Assembly (NCBI RefSeq): GCF_001905345.1
Contig: NZ_LFBV01000014.1
Location: 1 to 64,000, forward strand
From: Streptomyces uncialis
Lineage (GTDB): Bacteria > Actinomycetota > Actinomycetes > Streptomycetales > Streptomycetaceae
DNA: 64,000 bases
Direction: 5' to 3'
The notes beneath the pieces are model-generated. The model worked only from the letters and a program-made list of their open reading frames with translations. It made no database searches and was not told the origin of the DNA. Below are positions 23,918-32,965 of the stretch, in pieces. Each line of letters starts with the position of its first letter. The first letter of the stretch is position 1. The position numbers and the translations under genes were made by a program.

Positions 23918-25978
23918 ATGACGGCCCCCGACACCCCCGAACCCCACGACCCCTCGGCCACCGGCGGCACCCCGGACGGCACCCCCGCCCCGCCCGCCGG
24001 GAACACCCCGGGCACCGCGAACGGGCCGCCCACCCCCGCCGCACCGGACGCCCCCGCCGACCCGGCCGCCCCCGCCAACGCGACCGACACCACCGCCTCA
24101 GCCGACCCGGCCGCCGCCCCCGACAACTCCACCGACTCCCCGGGCTCCCCCGACTCCACCGACTCCCCGGACACCACCGACTTCGTCAACGCCGACCGTG
24201 GTCTCGTCGCCTCCCCCGCCCACCCCACCATCACCGCCGCCGACGACCCCGGCCGGGTCGTCTGGGACTTCGGCTCCACCGCGTTCCTCGGGGGTGACTG
24301 CCCGGACACCGCCCACCCGAGTCTGTGGCGCCAGTCGCAGCTGTGCGCCCGGGCGGGGCTGTACGAGGTCACCGACGGGGTGCACCAGATCCGCGGCTAC
24401 GACCTGTCGAACATGACGCTGATCGAAGGCGAGCGCGGGGTGATCGTCGTCGATCCGCTGGTCTCCGCGGAGTGCTCCGCCGCGGGCCTCGCCCTCTACC
24501 GCGCCCACCTCGGCGACCGCCCGGTGACCGGCGTCGTCTACACCCACTCCCACCTGGACCACTTCGGCGGGGTGCTCGGGGTGATCTCTGCGGCGGACGA
24601 CGTACCGATCGTCGCCCCGGAGGGGTTCCTGGCGCACAGCGTCTCGGAGAACGTCTTCGCGGGGACGGCCATGCTGCGGCGCGGCACGTACTACTCCGGA
24701 TCGAACCTGGTGCGCGGCCCGGCCGGCCTCATCGGGATGGGACTCGGCTTCACGGCGTCGACCGGTTCGACCGGGCTGCTGGCGCCGACCCTGGAGATCC
24801 GGCACACCGGCCAGGAGGAGACGATCGACGGGGTGCGGTTCCGGTTCCAGATGACACCGGGCACCGAGGCGCCCTCGGAGATGAACTTCCTGCTGCCGGA
24901 GCACCGCGCGCTGTGCATGGCGGAGAACGCGACGCACAACCTGCACAACATCCTGACCCTGCGGGGCGCCCAGGTCAGGGACGCGCGGATCTGGTCGCGG
25001 TACCTCACCGAGGCGATCGAGCTGTTCACGCACGACGCCGAGGTCCTCTTCGCCTCCCACCACTGGCCCACCTGGGGCAAGGACGATCTGCGGCGGTTCC
25101 TCTCCGAACAGCGGGACCTCTACGCGTACCTCCACGACCAGACGCTGCGGCTCACGAACCAGGGGCGCACGGGCCCGGAGATCGCGGAGCTGATCGAACT
25201 CCCGCCCGTCCTCGCGCGGGCCTGGCACACCCGTGGCTACTACGGCTCGGTCAGCCACAACGTGAAGGCCGTCTACCAGCGGTACATGGGCTGGTACGAC
25301 GGCAACCCGTCGTCCCTGTGGGAGCATCCGCCGACCGAGAGCGCCAAGCGGTACGTCGACTGCGTCGGCGGCCCGGACGCCGTCCTGGAGAAGGCCCGGC
25401 GGTACGCGGACGAGGGCGACCTCCGGTTCGCGGCGCAGCTCCTGAAGCACGCGGTGTTCGCCGCGCCGGACAGCGCGGACGCCCGCGAACTGCTCGCCAC
25501 CGTCTACGAGAAGCTGGCGTACGGGGCGGAGAACGCGACCTGGCGCAACTGCTACCTCACGGGCGCCGACGAACTGCGGCACGGCGTCAAGCCGACGATC
25601 ATCGGGGCGGGCAGCCTCGCGGGCGCCCTGACCGTGGGCCAGCTGTTCGACTCGCTCGCGATCCGGGTGGACGGCCCCCGCGCGTGGGACCACTCGGTCA
25701 CCCTGGGCTGGACGTTCACCGACCTCGGCGAGCTGTACCGGATGACCCTGCGCAACGGCGTCCTGACCCACACCCGCAGCACCCTCCCCGTGGACGACAC
25801 CGACCTCGCCCTCACCCTGACCCGCCCCCAGCTCCTGGCCCTCCTGGCGGACGCGGCGGCCTCCCCGGACCCCCCGGACCTGAGCACCGTCCGCCACACC
25901 GGCGACCCGGCGGTCCTCACGACCCTGCTGTCCGTCCTGGACACCCCGGACCCGGACTTCGCGATCGTCACCCCGTGA
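23918..25978 (+). CDS. Alkyl/aryl-sulfatase (SdsA1/YjcS-like metallo-beta-lactamase family)
   Basis: 686 residues from ATG 23918. The first 90 residues are disordered, rich in Pro/Ala/Thr/Asp. The metallo-beta-lactamase core has the zinc motif YTHSHLDHFGGVLG, then ENATHNLHNILTLRG and LFASHHWPTWG, all diagnostic of SDS-type alkylsulfatases. The middle dimerisation helices (YRYVDC.. to LLKHAVFAAPDSADARELLA) and an SCP2-like C-terminal lid (LYRMTLRNGVLTHT) follow. It hydrolyses alkyl sulfate esters to alcohol plus sulfate, for sulfur scavenging or detergent resistance. No signal peptide is visible, so it may be cytoplasmic. Confidence 0.9.
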   Translation: MTAPDTPEPHDPSATGGTPDGTPAPPAGNTPGTANGPPTPAAPDAPADPAAPANATDTTASADPAAAPDNSTDSPGSPDSTDSPDTTDFVNADRGLVASPAHPTITAADDPGRVVWDFGSTAFLGGDCPDTAHPSLWRQSQLCARAGLYEVTDGVHQIRGYDLSNMTLIEGERGVIVVDPLVSAECSAAGLALYRAHLGDRPVTGVVYTHSHLDHFGGVLGVISAADDVPIVAPEGFLAHSVSENVFAGTAMLRRGTYYSGSNLVRGPAGLIGMGLGFTASTGSTGLLAPTLEIRHTGQEETIDGVRFRFQMTPGTEAPSEMNFLLPEHRALCMAENATHNLHNILTLRGAQVRDARIWSRYLTEAIELFTHDAEVLFASHHWPTWGKDDLRRFLSEQRDLYAYLHDQTLRLTNQGRTGPEIAELIELPPVLARAWHTRGYYGSVSHNVKAVYQRYMGWYDGNPSSLWEHPPTESAKRYVDCVGGPDAVLEKARRYADEGDLRFAAQLLKHAVFAAPDSADARELLATVYEKLAYGAENATWRNCYLTGADELRHGVKPTIIGAGSLAGALTVGQLFDSLAIRVDGPRAWDHSVTLGWTFTDLGELYRMTLRNGVLTHTRSTLPVDDTDLALTLTRPQLLALLADAAASPDPPDLSTVRHTGDPAVLTTLLSVLDTPDPDFAIVTP

Positions 25979-26027
25979 TCCGGTGGGCCCTCGGGGGCGC
26001 GTCGGCCGGTACCTCGGCCGGTACGGG

Positions 26028-27437
26028 TCAGCCGGTCCCCGGGGGACCGCCGAGCACGTCCCGCAGCCGTCCCAGACGCCGCCACGCTTCGGCCGGGGCG
26101 GTGTCCCCCAGCGGGTAGTGCAGGGCGGGAGCCCTGGGCGGTCCGAGCGGGTCGGGGGCGACATCGGGCAGCGCGCGCCGCAGGCGCGCGGCTCCCGCCG
26201 CGGCCACGGCAGCGGGGCCGAGGGTGACCGAGCACGGCACCGGCGGCGGTTCCCAGCGGGCCGGCGTGGTCAGGTCGGTCCGCCCGGCACGCAGTTCGGT
26301 GACCATCGTGGCGAGGTCGTGCCGCTGCGCCAGGGTCCCGGCCACTTCGGCGAGCGTCTCCACGGGCGGCGCGTGACCGGCCTGGTGCGGCACGGTCACG
26401 GTGATCCGCTCCTCGATCCCGGCCGCTGTGTGGGCGACGCGGACGGTGGCGGCCAGCGGGCGGCCGGGCCCGCCGACGGCGGCGAACCAGGTAGGCAGCG
26501 AACGCCGGGCCCGGCTCCGCGCGAGGTCCGTCAACTGCCGTGGTGACCAGGGAACGTTGACGGGCTCGGCGGTGGACCAGCCTGCGGGCGGCGCTCCGGT
26601 CAGCACCCGGCAGACGTGCTCCAGCGCACCGCCGAGGACGAGCTGTCCGTCGGCGGGACGCAGGGTGCGGATCGACAACGCCAGCCGCGCGCCGTCCCCC
26701 GCGCCGGGCCGGGTGTGGAAGGCGTCCGCGACGCAAGGCTCGCCGTCGGGTCCGGCGGCCGGGACGAACCGTCCGTCCACCCAGCCGAGGACCACTCCTG
26801 TGAGTCCGTCGTAGTAGCCGCACCCCGGGTCGGACACGACCCAGCGGAAGGGCCCGCGGTCGAGCAGACCGCGTGCCGCCATGGTGAGCCGGGTGTCCGG
26901 CGGAGTGACGACACCCAGCTCACGGCCGGTGGCGACGGAGGTGCGCATCAGGTCCGTGAGCCATGCCGTGGCCGCGACGACGGGACGGTCCTGGATGACG
27001 ACGAGGGTCCGCTCCGTGCACACGTCGACACCGCCCGGCACCACGGCACCGGTGCGGGGCGGCACGCTGACGATGTCCGTACGGGCGGCCTCCGGCGGCC
27101 AGACCGTGCCGCCGAGCACGGCCGACAGCCGTCCGGCCATCGCCCCGGCCAGCCGTCCGGCCTCGCCGGACGCCGTGGTGGCCCGTGCCTCCGTCCACCA
27201 CACGGGCGCGTCGGCGGCGGTCCCCGGCCCGAGCAGTCTCGCCACCTCCCCCGGGACCTGGAGGAACCGGGGCGCCTCCAGCGAGACGAGCACCTGCCCG
27301 TCGTCCGTGCACAGCTGGGCGACAGCGCCGCCCGCCGCCCGGTTCACCCGCAGATCGGGACCCCCGGCGTACAAGGCGGCCAGCAGGGTCCTGATGTCCG
27401 GCATCACGGGGGTCAGGGCTATGGCGTCCTGGGTCAT
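26028..27437 (-). CDS. DUF6177 family protein
   Basis: 469 residues. It resembles DUF6177 proteins that accompany secreted WXG-type toxin loci in Streptomyces. Features include TLVVIQDRPVVAATAWLTDLM, GLLDRGPFRWVVSDPGCGYYDGLTG and an Ala-rich C-terminal half. No membrane helix or catalytic motif can be named. It lies 120 bp downstream of the toxin/immunity-like pair, same strand, and is likely part of that transcription unit. An accessory role in toxin handling or secretion is inferred from co-occurrence only. Confidence 0.7.
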   Translation of the reverse strand: MTQDAIALTPVMPDIRTLLAALYAGGPDLRVNRAAGGAVAQLCTDDGQVLVSLEAPRFLQVPGEVARLLGPGTAADAPVWWTEARATTASGEAGRLAGAMAGRLSAVLGGTVWPPEAARTDIVSVPPRTGAVVPGGVDVCTERTLVVIQDRPVVAATAWLTDLMRTSVATGRELGVVTPPDTRLTMAARGLLDRGPFRWVVSDPGCGYYDGLTGVVLGWVDGRFVPAAGPDGEPCVADAFHTRPGAGDGARLALSIRTLRPADGQLVLGGALEHVCRVLTGAPPAGWSTAEPVNVPWSPRQLTDLARSRARRSLPTWFAAVGGPGRPLAATVRVAHTAAGIEERITVTVPHQAGHAPPVETLAEVAGTLAQRHDLATMVTELRAGRTDLTTPARWEPPPVPCSVTLGPAAVAAAGAARLRRALPDVAPDPLGPPRAPALHYPLGDTAPAEAWRRLGRLRDVLGGPPGTG

Positions 27438-27557
27438 CCGCTGCCTTCCGAAGGGCTCTGGGCGGGGCCGTACAGAGGCTCCATGGAGGTGCCGCCGACG
27501 TGCCTCCGGGAGGCGGCTCCGGGCAACCGGTGCCGGCGCAAGGGGGCACGGGGAGGG

Positions 27558-28583
27558 CTAGTAGCGGCCGGAGAGGTCCTGCAAGGCGTCCAGCGAAGGC
27601 GCTTCCTCCGGGGTCCGTCCGGCGAAGGTGCCCCTCTCCTCCTCGGGCGGGAGGCCGAGAAGCCGTTCGAACGCGGCGATCGCCGTGAGCCCCTCCCGGT
27701 GGGCCGCGCCCAGCAGAGCCACCCACCGCGCCCCGGCCTCGAACGCCTCGTCACCGGCTGCGGTCCGCGGCTCGTACCCGACGGCGTCACCGGCGACGGA
27801 GACCCAGAGGTACCCGAGGACCCGTTCACCACGCCGCACCGCGAGGTACCGCACGGGGTGCTCGGTGAAGACCTCGTATTCGTCCTCGGCCGATGACGCG
27901 GCGGGATACATCCGCCCGTTCCGCGCCAGGATCTCGAACGTTCCCCAGGAGTCCACAAAGGCGGTGCCCTCGTCCCGCTGGTCCTCGAACCCTGTCTCCG
28001 TGGGCGCCGCGTGCCGGTTCTGGTCCCCGGGGTCGGGCGGTCCGCCCATCAGCGCGGAGATGTCCGCCAAGGCCGCCGCGAGCCGGGGCGCGTTCGCCGC
28101 GTGGATGTCCGTCTGCTCACGCTCACGGGTGTCGAGGGTCAGCCATGCGTCGGAGTAGGTCGACAGCGTCACCACGACGGACCCGCCGCTCAGGACATAG
28201 ACGTAGATGCTGAACAATTTCTCCGCACGGTGCTTGACCCCCGACTCCACCCAGATCCCGGGGCATTGCAGGCCCAGGAACACCATGAACCACTCCTGGA
28301 GCTCATCGGCCCGCGCCGCGATCCGCGAGAGTGCCGTTCCCGGGGCAAGCGGCGCCTCCTCCCAGGCGATCCCCTCGGCATCGACGGGGGTGTCCCGCCC
28401 GTCGGACGTGGCCCGGACCTGGAAGTCGACCTTTCCGGTGGGCACCGCCAGCTCGTACCGTGCCAGGATCTCCCGCACCTGGAAGGCGATCTCCGCCGCG
28501 CGGGAGGGCGGGACGGCGCCCGCGTCCGCCGGCGGATCGATTCCCCATGTCCAGTCACCGACTGGGTCCCTTGAAGTGATCAC
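27558..28583 (-). CDS. Candidate immunity/companion protein of the toxin
   Basis: 341 residues; ATG 28583 overlaps the toxin stop by ATGA, the usual toxin-immunity arrangement. The N-terminal half (IAFQVREILARYELAV, WFMVFLGLQCPGIWVESG, SVVVTLSTYSDAWLTLD) and C-terminal half (VRYLAVRRGERVLGYLWVS, DEAFEAGARWVALLGAAH) look like two alpha/beta domains. No known family is recognised. It is acidic overall and lacks a signal peptide, as expected of a cytosolic inhibitor. An alternative is a chaperone for secretion. Confidence 0.6.
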   Translation of the reverse strand: MITSRDPVGDWTWGIDPPADAGAVPPSRAAEIAFQVREILARYELAVPTGKVDFQVRATSDGRDTPVDAEGIAWEEAPLAPGTALSRIAARADELQEWFMVFLGLQCPGIWVESGVKHRAEKLFSIYVYVLSGGSVVVTLSTYSDAWLTLDTREREQTDIHAANAPRLAAALADISALMGGPPDPGDQNRHAAPTETGFEDQRDEGTAFVDSWGTFEILARNGRMYPAASSAEDEYEVFTEHPVRYLAVRRGERVLGYLWVSVAGDAVGYEPRTAAGDEAFEAGARWVALLGAAHREGLTAIAAFERLLGLPPEEERGTFAGRTPEEAPSLDALQDLSGRY

Positions 28584-30793
28584 AGCATGTCCTTGGGATC
28601 GGTCTTGCTGCCCGGCGGGATCACGAGCGATCCTTCCTCCAGGCGTATGACGAAGACGACGCCTTTACCATTGCCGCCGCGGCCGCCCCGGTGGATGTCC
28701 ATGAGGGCATCGTAGGAACCGTCGGCCATCCAGTCCGCACGCGTTCCCCGTGCCGCGTCCACGAGCAGCACCTTGTGGTCGGCTGTGGATGTCGTGAGCT
28801 GCACCAGGTACTTCTTCCGGGTGATCTCGGCGAGAGGGTCGAGCGGGTCCTTGAGGTGCTTCATCTGGTACCCGTAGACCTCTCCGGAATCGTCGACGAT
28901 GCGGACGTCCAGGTCGGAAGTCGCCGGGACCTGGTGATCGAAGTCGATGGTGCGTGCCGGGATTCCGCTCCGCACCAGGTCCTCGGCGAAGAGGATCTGG
29001 TCGACGGCGGGCCCGAACATCCCCTCCCTCCGTGCGCCGAGCGCGGAGACGACAACGCTGAAGTTCGTCCTCTGGCTGAACTTGCCTGACGCGACGACCT
29101 CGGCCACCCGCTCACCGTCGGGCGCGGCCGCCAGCCGGTCCAGCACCCGTTCGAGGACGTCGGGCTTCGGCCGCTTGGCGCCCGGCATGCCCTTGACCGC
29201 CTCGCGGAAGCGCTGTTCCGTCTCACCGCCCCGGACCATCGGCGCGGGCTCCCCCCCGGGTGACGGCCCACCGGGCCGCGCAGGACCACCGCCCCCGCCG
29301 CCCCCCTCGCCACCCCCACCGGGACCCTCCGGCCCGCCGAAGCCACCCCCCGGGCCGTCCCCACCGGAGCCACCACCGGCGTCCCCATCAGAACCGTCCC
29401 CGGCACCGCCGGACCCACCAGCCCCGGAACCCCCGGACTGTTCCGGCCCCCGGCCCCCCGCACCGACCAACTCCGGTTCCCGCGCGCGGTTCCGCTCCCG
29501 CGCGGCATCCGCTCCACGCTCCGCGCCGCGCTCAGCGGCCGAGGGTTCACGGGCGACCGGGCCGGTGCTGGGGCTGCCGCCCGGATCAAGGGGGACGAGG
29601 GTGCCGTCCTTGTCGACCCGGTACCGGTCGTTCAGGTCGAGGGCACCGTCCGGGAACCGTGGGGGCGGGAACTTCAGGCTGTCGCTGATGTTCGCCAGTG
29701 CCTGGGAGACCTTCGGCAGGTCCGCGACCGCCCTCGCGGCGTTCAGACCGCCGGAGAGCGGATCGAGGGCGTCACCGATCCGCCCCATGACCCCCGCCGA
29801 CCTGGCGGCCACACCACCCTTGCCGAGCTTCGAGGCTGCGGCGAGCGGACCGGCGCCGAGCGTGAGCAGGTTGAACGACACCGCCGCGTGGGCGCGGGCG
29901 GGATCTTCCTGCCACATGTCGTACGCGATGAACTGTTTGCCGAACTCCTTGGCGTACTGCTGGCTGCCGCGCTGCCAGCCGGACAGGTGCTCGTCCTGTC
30001 CGACGAGGTCCATCCCGTAGGCGTAGCCGCCGACGAAGGTACGCCGCAGCCCGTTCCACGCGTCGTCGCGCGCCTGGTCCCCGTCGAACCCGGCGAGGGT
30101 GCCCAGGCCCTGGACCCCGCCCCAGACGCTGTCCTTGACCAGCCCGTCCCACGCCCAGCTCTTGGCGCCCTGGCCCCACCAGCCCAGGCTCCAGCGCTCG
30201 TGCGTGAGCCCCTCCGGGCTTCCCCATGGCAGGTCTCCGGCGCCCTTCAGGGCCGCGGCGTCCTGGCCGTACATCCCCGGAGCGTGCGTACCGTCGTCCA
30301 CGGCCCAGTCGGGGCGGCACATGACCGGGCTGATCGCAGCGATCTCGTTGGCAGCGTCGCGTTCCGCCGTCTGGAAGCCCTCGCGGGCCGCCGCCACACC
30401 GTCCATGAGCCCTTGGTGCTCGTCGACCTTGTCCTGGTCCTCGGTCCAGTCGTCGTCGTCCGCGACGCCCTCGACGAAGTCGAACGCGTCCTGCTTGAGC
30501 TGCCGCAGCTGGTCGGCGTACGGCCTGGCCTGCGCGACGAAGGTCTCCAGCGCGTCGGCCAGTGCCTCGATGTTCCCCGCGAACTCCTCTGCGGTGTCCA
30601 TGACGGGTGCGGTCGACGCGAAGAGCTGTTCCGCCTCGGGGGCCTCGTAGTACCCGGCGGTCGCCTGGAACCGGGAGTGCACGTCCTGCCCGCCCTCGCG
30701 GATGCCGACGGCACGGGTGCGCAGCCGCTCGACGGACCGCGTCAGTTCGGCGAAGTCGCCGGTGTACTGGGGTATGCCACCCGGGGAGATCAC
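28580..30793 (-). CDS. Polymorphic toxin, WXG-like N-terminus and nuclease-like tip
   Basis: 737 residues from GTG 30793 (MISPGGIPQYTGDF), five bases after the upstream stop. Residues 1-140 are a helical WXG100-type trafficking domain (LTRSVERLRTRAVGIREGG, VAQARPYADQLRQLKQDAFDF). A middle region contains many Trp/Gly helices. A 90-residue Gly/Pro-rich linker follows. The C-terminal 180 residues carry TSDLDVRIVDDSG then VYGYQMKHLKD, resembling a PD-(D/E)XK nuclease core (Asp, then Q-x-K in place of E-x-K). Such proteins are exported by type VII secretion to attack competitors. The nuclease reading is inferred; the toxin architecture is well supported. Confidence 0.78.
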   Translation of the reverse strand: MISPGGIPQYTGDFAELTRSVERLRTRAVGIREGGQDVHSRFQATAGYYEAPEAEQLFASTAPVMDTAEEFAGNIEALADALETFVAQARPYADQLRQLKQDAFDFVEGVADDDDWTEDQDKVDEHQGLMDGVAAAREGFQTAERDAANEIAAISPVMCRPDWAVDDGTHAPGMYGQDAAALKGAGDLPWGSPEGLTHERWSLGWWGQGAKSWAWDGLVKDSVWGGVQGLGTLAGFDGDQARDDAWNGLRRTFVGGYAYGMDLVGQDEHLSGWQRGSQQYAKEFGKQFIAYDMWQEDPARAHAAVSFNLLTLGAGPLAAASKLGKGGVAARSAGVMGRIGDALDPLSGGLNAARAVADLPKVSQALANISDSLKFPPPRFPDGALDLNDRYRVDKDGTLVPLDPGGSPSTGPVAREPSAAERGAERGADAARERNRAREPELVGAGGRGPEQSGGSGAGGSGGAGDGSDGDAGGGSGGDGPGGGFGGPEGPGGGGEGGGGGGGPARPGGPSPGGEPAPMVRGGETEQRFREAVKGMPGAKRPKPDVLERVLDRLAAAPDGERVAEVVASGKFSQRTNFSVVVSALGARREGMFGPAVDQILFAEDLVRSGIPARTIDFDHQVPATSDLDVRIVDDSGEVYGYQMKHLKDPLDPLAEITRKKYLVQLTTSTADHKVLLVDAARGTRADWMADGSYDALMDIHRGGRGGNGKGVVFVIRLEEGSLVIPPGSKTDPKDML

Positions 30794-30798
30794 GCCGG

Positions 30799-31197
30799 CT
30801 ACCCCCCGCCCTGGCCGTCGTCCTTCTGCGCGACGGCTCTGAGCTCGGCCGGGTCCGGCGCCTTGGCCGCCTCGCGCTGGGCGTCGGCGGCCATGTCCAG
30901 ATCGCCGGTGACGTAGGCGGTGGTCGCCTGGACCGTGCCGTCCAGCGACTTCTTCGTCCGGGCGGCCAGGAACCTGATCTTCGCCTCGGTGTCGGAGGCG
31001 AACGTCGCGACGGCCACTCCCACCGGACCGGCCGGTGCGCTGCCGCAGTACGGGCCGCTGATGGTGCCCGCCCATGCCGCCGCGTCCGTCACGGCCTCGC
31101 CGTACCCCTTCACGTCCTTGCTCATGTCATCGGCGGCGAGGCCCACCAGCGACAGGATCGACGCCACTCCGCCAGGATCGATGTCCCACTTGGTCAC
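30799..31197 (-). CDS. DUF6507 / WXG100-like small partner
   Basis: 132 residues from ATG 31197 (MTKWDIDPGGVASILSLVG). It is a single helical hairpin protein with small residues (GYGEAVTDAAAWAGTI, VAVATFASDTEAKIRFLAARTK). These match the DUF6507 proteins found just upstream of Streptomyces WXG-type toxins. It probably pairs with the toxin N-terminus as a heterodimer for type VII secretion. It is the promoter-proximal gene of the operon 31197-26028. Confidence 0.75.
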   Translation of the reverse strand: MTKWDIDPGGVASILSLVGLAADDMSKDVKGYGEAVTDAAAWAGTISGPYCGSAPAGPVGVAVATFASDTEAKIRFLAARTKKSLDGTVQATTAYVTGDLDMAADAQREAAKAPDPAELRAVAQKDDGQGGG

Positions 31198-31475
31198 TTA
31201 TTCCCCCAGGAAGAGCCGCTGCCGGACTGCGTGCCTTGCCCCCCGCCCACCTGACCTAGATGACATGACGCATCGTCACATCCCGTTCAGGCGAGCGGAT
31301 TCCAGCATCTCAGACGCCACTGACAGAGCCGTCGATCCGCCCCGTTCCGGACAGACACCGTCCGACAAGCGCCTCCCGGCCACCACCTCGGCCCCCACCT
31401 CACGTCCCCAGAAACCCCGTACGGCGCCCCGCCAACCCCCGGGACGCCGTACAAGAGCCGCGAGGACCTGCCCCG

Positions 31476-32312
31476 CTACCCGGCCGTCCCCCCTCGGCCC
31501 GCGGCGGCGGTGTCCCGGTCGGCGGCGGTGTCCCGGCCCGTGGCGGACGCCGGAGCGGCCGGGCCCGGTGCCAGCAACCGCTGGGCCAGTTCGCCGAAGA
31601 GCAGGCCGAACGCCGTCCACAAGGTCGCCTGGACGGCCAGTGCGGCGACGCGGAACTTCCACACCACCGTCGGCGGGAAGTCCGACGGCATCTCGTTCAC
31701 CGAGGGCAGGAACGCGTACGCGAGGCCGATCGCGGCGATCAGGGCCACGGCCGCCACGACCGTCGCGTTCCAGTTGCCGAGCCGGGGCGCGAGCCGCTGT
31801 CCGAGGATCACCGCGGCGACCATGAGCAGCACGCTCAGTACGAGCATCAGCAGATAGAGGGTGGTGCGCCGCCCGACACTGTCGTCGGCGCCGACGGCCG
31901 GCGGGTTCGCCGGGTACTTGAGGAACGGGACGACGTACACGGCGACGAGTCCCGCGACGGCGAGCAGCAGCGCGGTGGCGCGCGGCGAGAACCGGCCGGT
32001 GCGGCCCAGCGCGTAGCAGTAGGCGAGGGCCGCGATCCCGCCGAAGGCGACGCCGTAGAGGAGGATGCCGGTGGCGAGTCCGCCGGTGGCCTGCGCGTCC
32101 CGGCTGACCAGCGGCGCCTCCTCCTGCTCGGGTCCGGCGCCGGGCTCCGCGGCGCCGTGATCGTGGCCGGAGGCGTGCGCGTCCTCGTAGGCGATGGCCG
32201 CGTCGACCTGCGGCTCCCCGAGGAAGTAGGCGACGAGGAGGGCGAGGACGCCCGCGGCGAGTCCCGCGAGCATCCCGCGCACCAGGAGCTGTCTGACGGT
32301 GGTGGAATTCAT
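31476..32312 (-). CDS. cbtA: CbtA, cobalt transporter membrane subunit
   Basis: 278 residues, ATG 32312. Segments include LLVRGMLAGLAAGVLALLVAYFLGEP, TGGLATGILLYGVAFGGIAALAYCY, ATALLLAVAGLVAVYVVPFLKYP, TLYLLMLVLSVLLMVAAVIL and two more C-terminal helices. The His-rich loop ASGHDHGAAEP between helices 1 and 2 is a likely metal site. These are CbtA features. CbtA and CbtB form a predicted cobalt uptake system regulated by cobalamin riboswitches. The stop is followed by a gene-free 278 bp. Confidence 0.88.
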   Translation of the reverse strand: MNSTTVRQLLVRGMLAGLAAGVLALLVAYFLGEPQVDAAIAYEDAHASGHDHGAAEPGAGPEQEEAPLVSRDAQATGGLATGILLYGVAFGGIAALAYCYALGRTGRFSPRATALLLAVAGLVAVYVVPFLKYPANPPAVGADDSVGRRTTLYLLMLVLSVLLMVAAVILGQRLAPRLGNWNATVVAAVALIAAIGLAYAFLPSVNEMPSDFPPTVVWKFRVAALAVQATLWTAFGLLFGELAQRLLAPGPAAPASATGRDTAADRDTAAAGRGGTAG

Positions 32313-32331
32313 GAGCGCTGTCCTGCCTCCG

Positions 32332-32562
32332 TCAGTGGCAGGGGTAGCCGAGCAGATGGCGTGCGTCGTGCACCCATTCGTGCACGCCCTCGCCGGAGAC
32401 CAGGGCCACGGCGCCCTGTTCGGCGCCGACGAAGTACAGCAGTATCAGCATCAGCACCCCGCCGAAGACGGCCCAGGGCGCGATGACCTTCAGCGGGAGC
32501 TTGTCGGGGAGTACGACGGGTGAGACCGGTGAGACACCCGGCTGGACGGCGGAATGCGCCAT
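32332..32562 (-). CDS. cbtB: CbtB, small cobalt transporter subunit
   Basis: 76 residues from ATG 32562, with AGGAGG eleven bases upstream. It has one membrane helix (VIAPWAVFGGVLMLILLYFVGAEQG) and a His-containing C-terminus (GVHEWVHDARHLLGYPCH) that matches the CbtB family and likely binds cobalt. It lies 19 bp before cbtA in one operon under the riboswitch at 32610. Confidence 0.88.
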   Translation of the reverse strand: MAHSAVQPGVSPVSPVVLPDKLPLKVIAPWAVFGGVLMLILLYFVGAEQGAVALVSGEGVHEWVHDARHLLGYPCH

Positions 32563-32609
32563 ATGAAGGACCTCCTGGGGAACTCGCGTCCCTGCTCGGT
32601 GGTGCGGGT

Positions 32610-32723
32610 GACGAGGGCCACGGGTCTGACTCCGCCCACCGGTCCCCTCCCGGGGAGCGGCCGTACGGGCTTACAGTGGCGCGACCGTGCCGGAGTCCCA
32701 CCGGCTTCCGTCCCGCCCTCGTC
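32610..32723 (-). promoter_or_regulatory. Cobalamin riboswitch controlling cbtBA
   Basis: Read on the minus strand, the closing stem GACGAGGGC (32723-32715) pairs perfectly with GCCCTCGTC (32618-32610). Inside it are the conserved core GGAAGCCGGTGGGACTCC followed by CGCCACTGTAAGC, and a B12-box-like GGAGTCAGACCC. High adenosylcobalamin should fold this element and shut off translation or transcription of cbtB, whose start is 48 bases downstream. The element is shorter than the large class I form. Confidence 0.85.
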
Positions 32724-32965
32724 GGTTGTCTGTTGAGGTCACGCCCTCTGCCGCCGACCGCCTGTCCCCGACCGTCCGTCAGCGGCTGGACGCCACCGAC
32801 TGACCGTCGTCGACCGGCCGTCGTCGGCCGATGTCACTGACCGCGCCCGGCTGGTTGCCCGTTCAAGCGCCACGAGAACGTACCGCGCGGCCGGGGCCCG
32901 GGAAAGAGGGCCGTCCCGGGACGCACCGGCACCACGGGTCCGGCGGACGGGAACGAGGCACTGAG

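Noticed and set aside
28861..29589. 242-aa frame within the toxin linker
   Set aside because: A shadow of the Gly/Pro-rich linker; no ribosome site and biased composition.
31276..31662. 128-aa minus-strand frame overlapping the cbtA end
   Set aside because: Basic, low-complexity and overlapping a clear gene.
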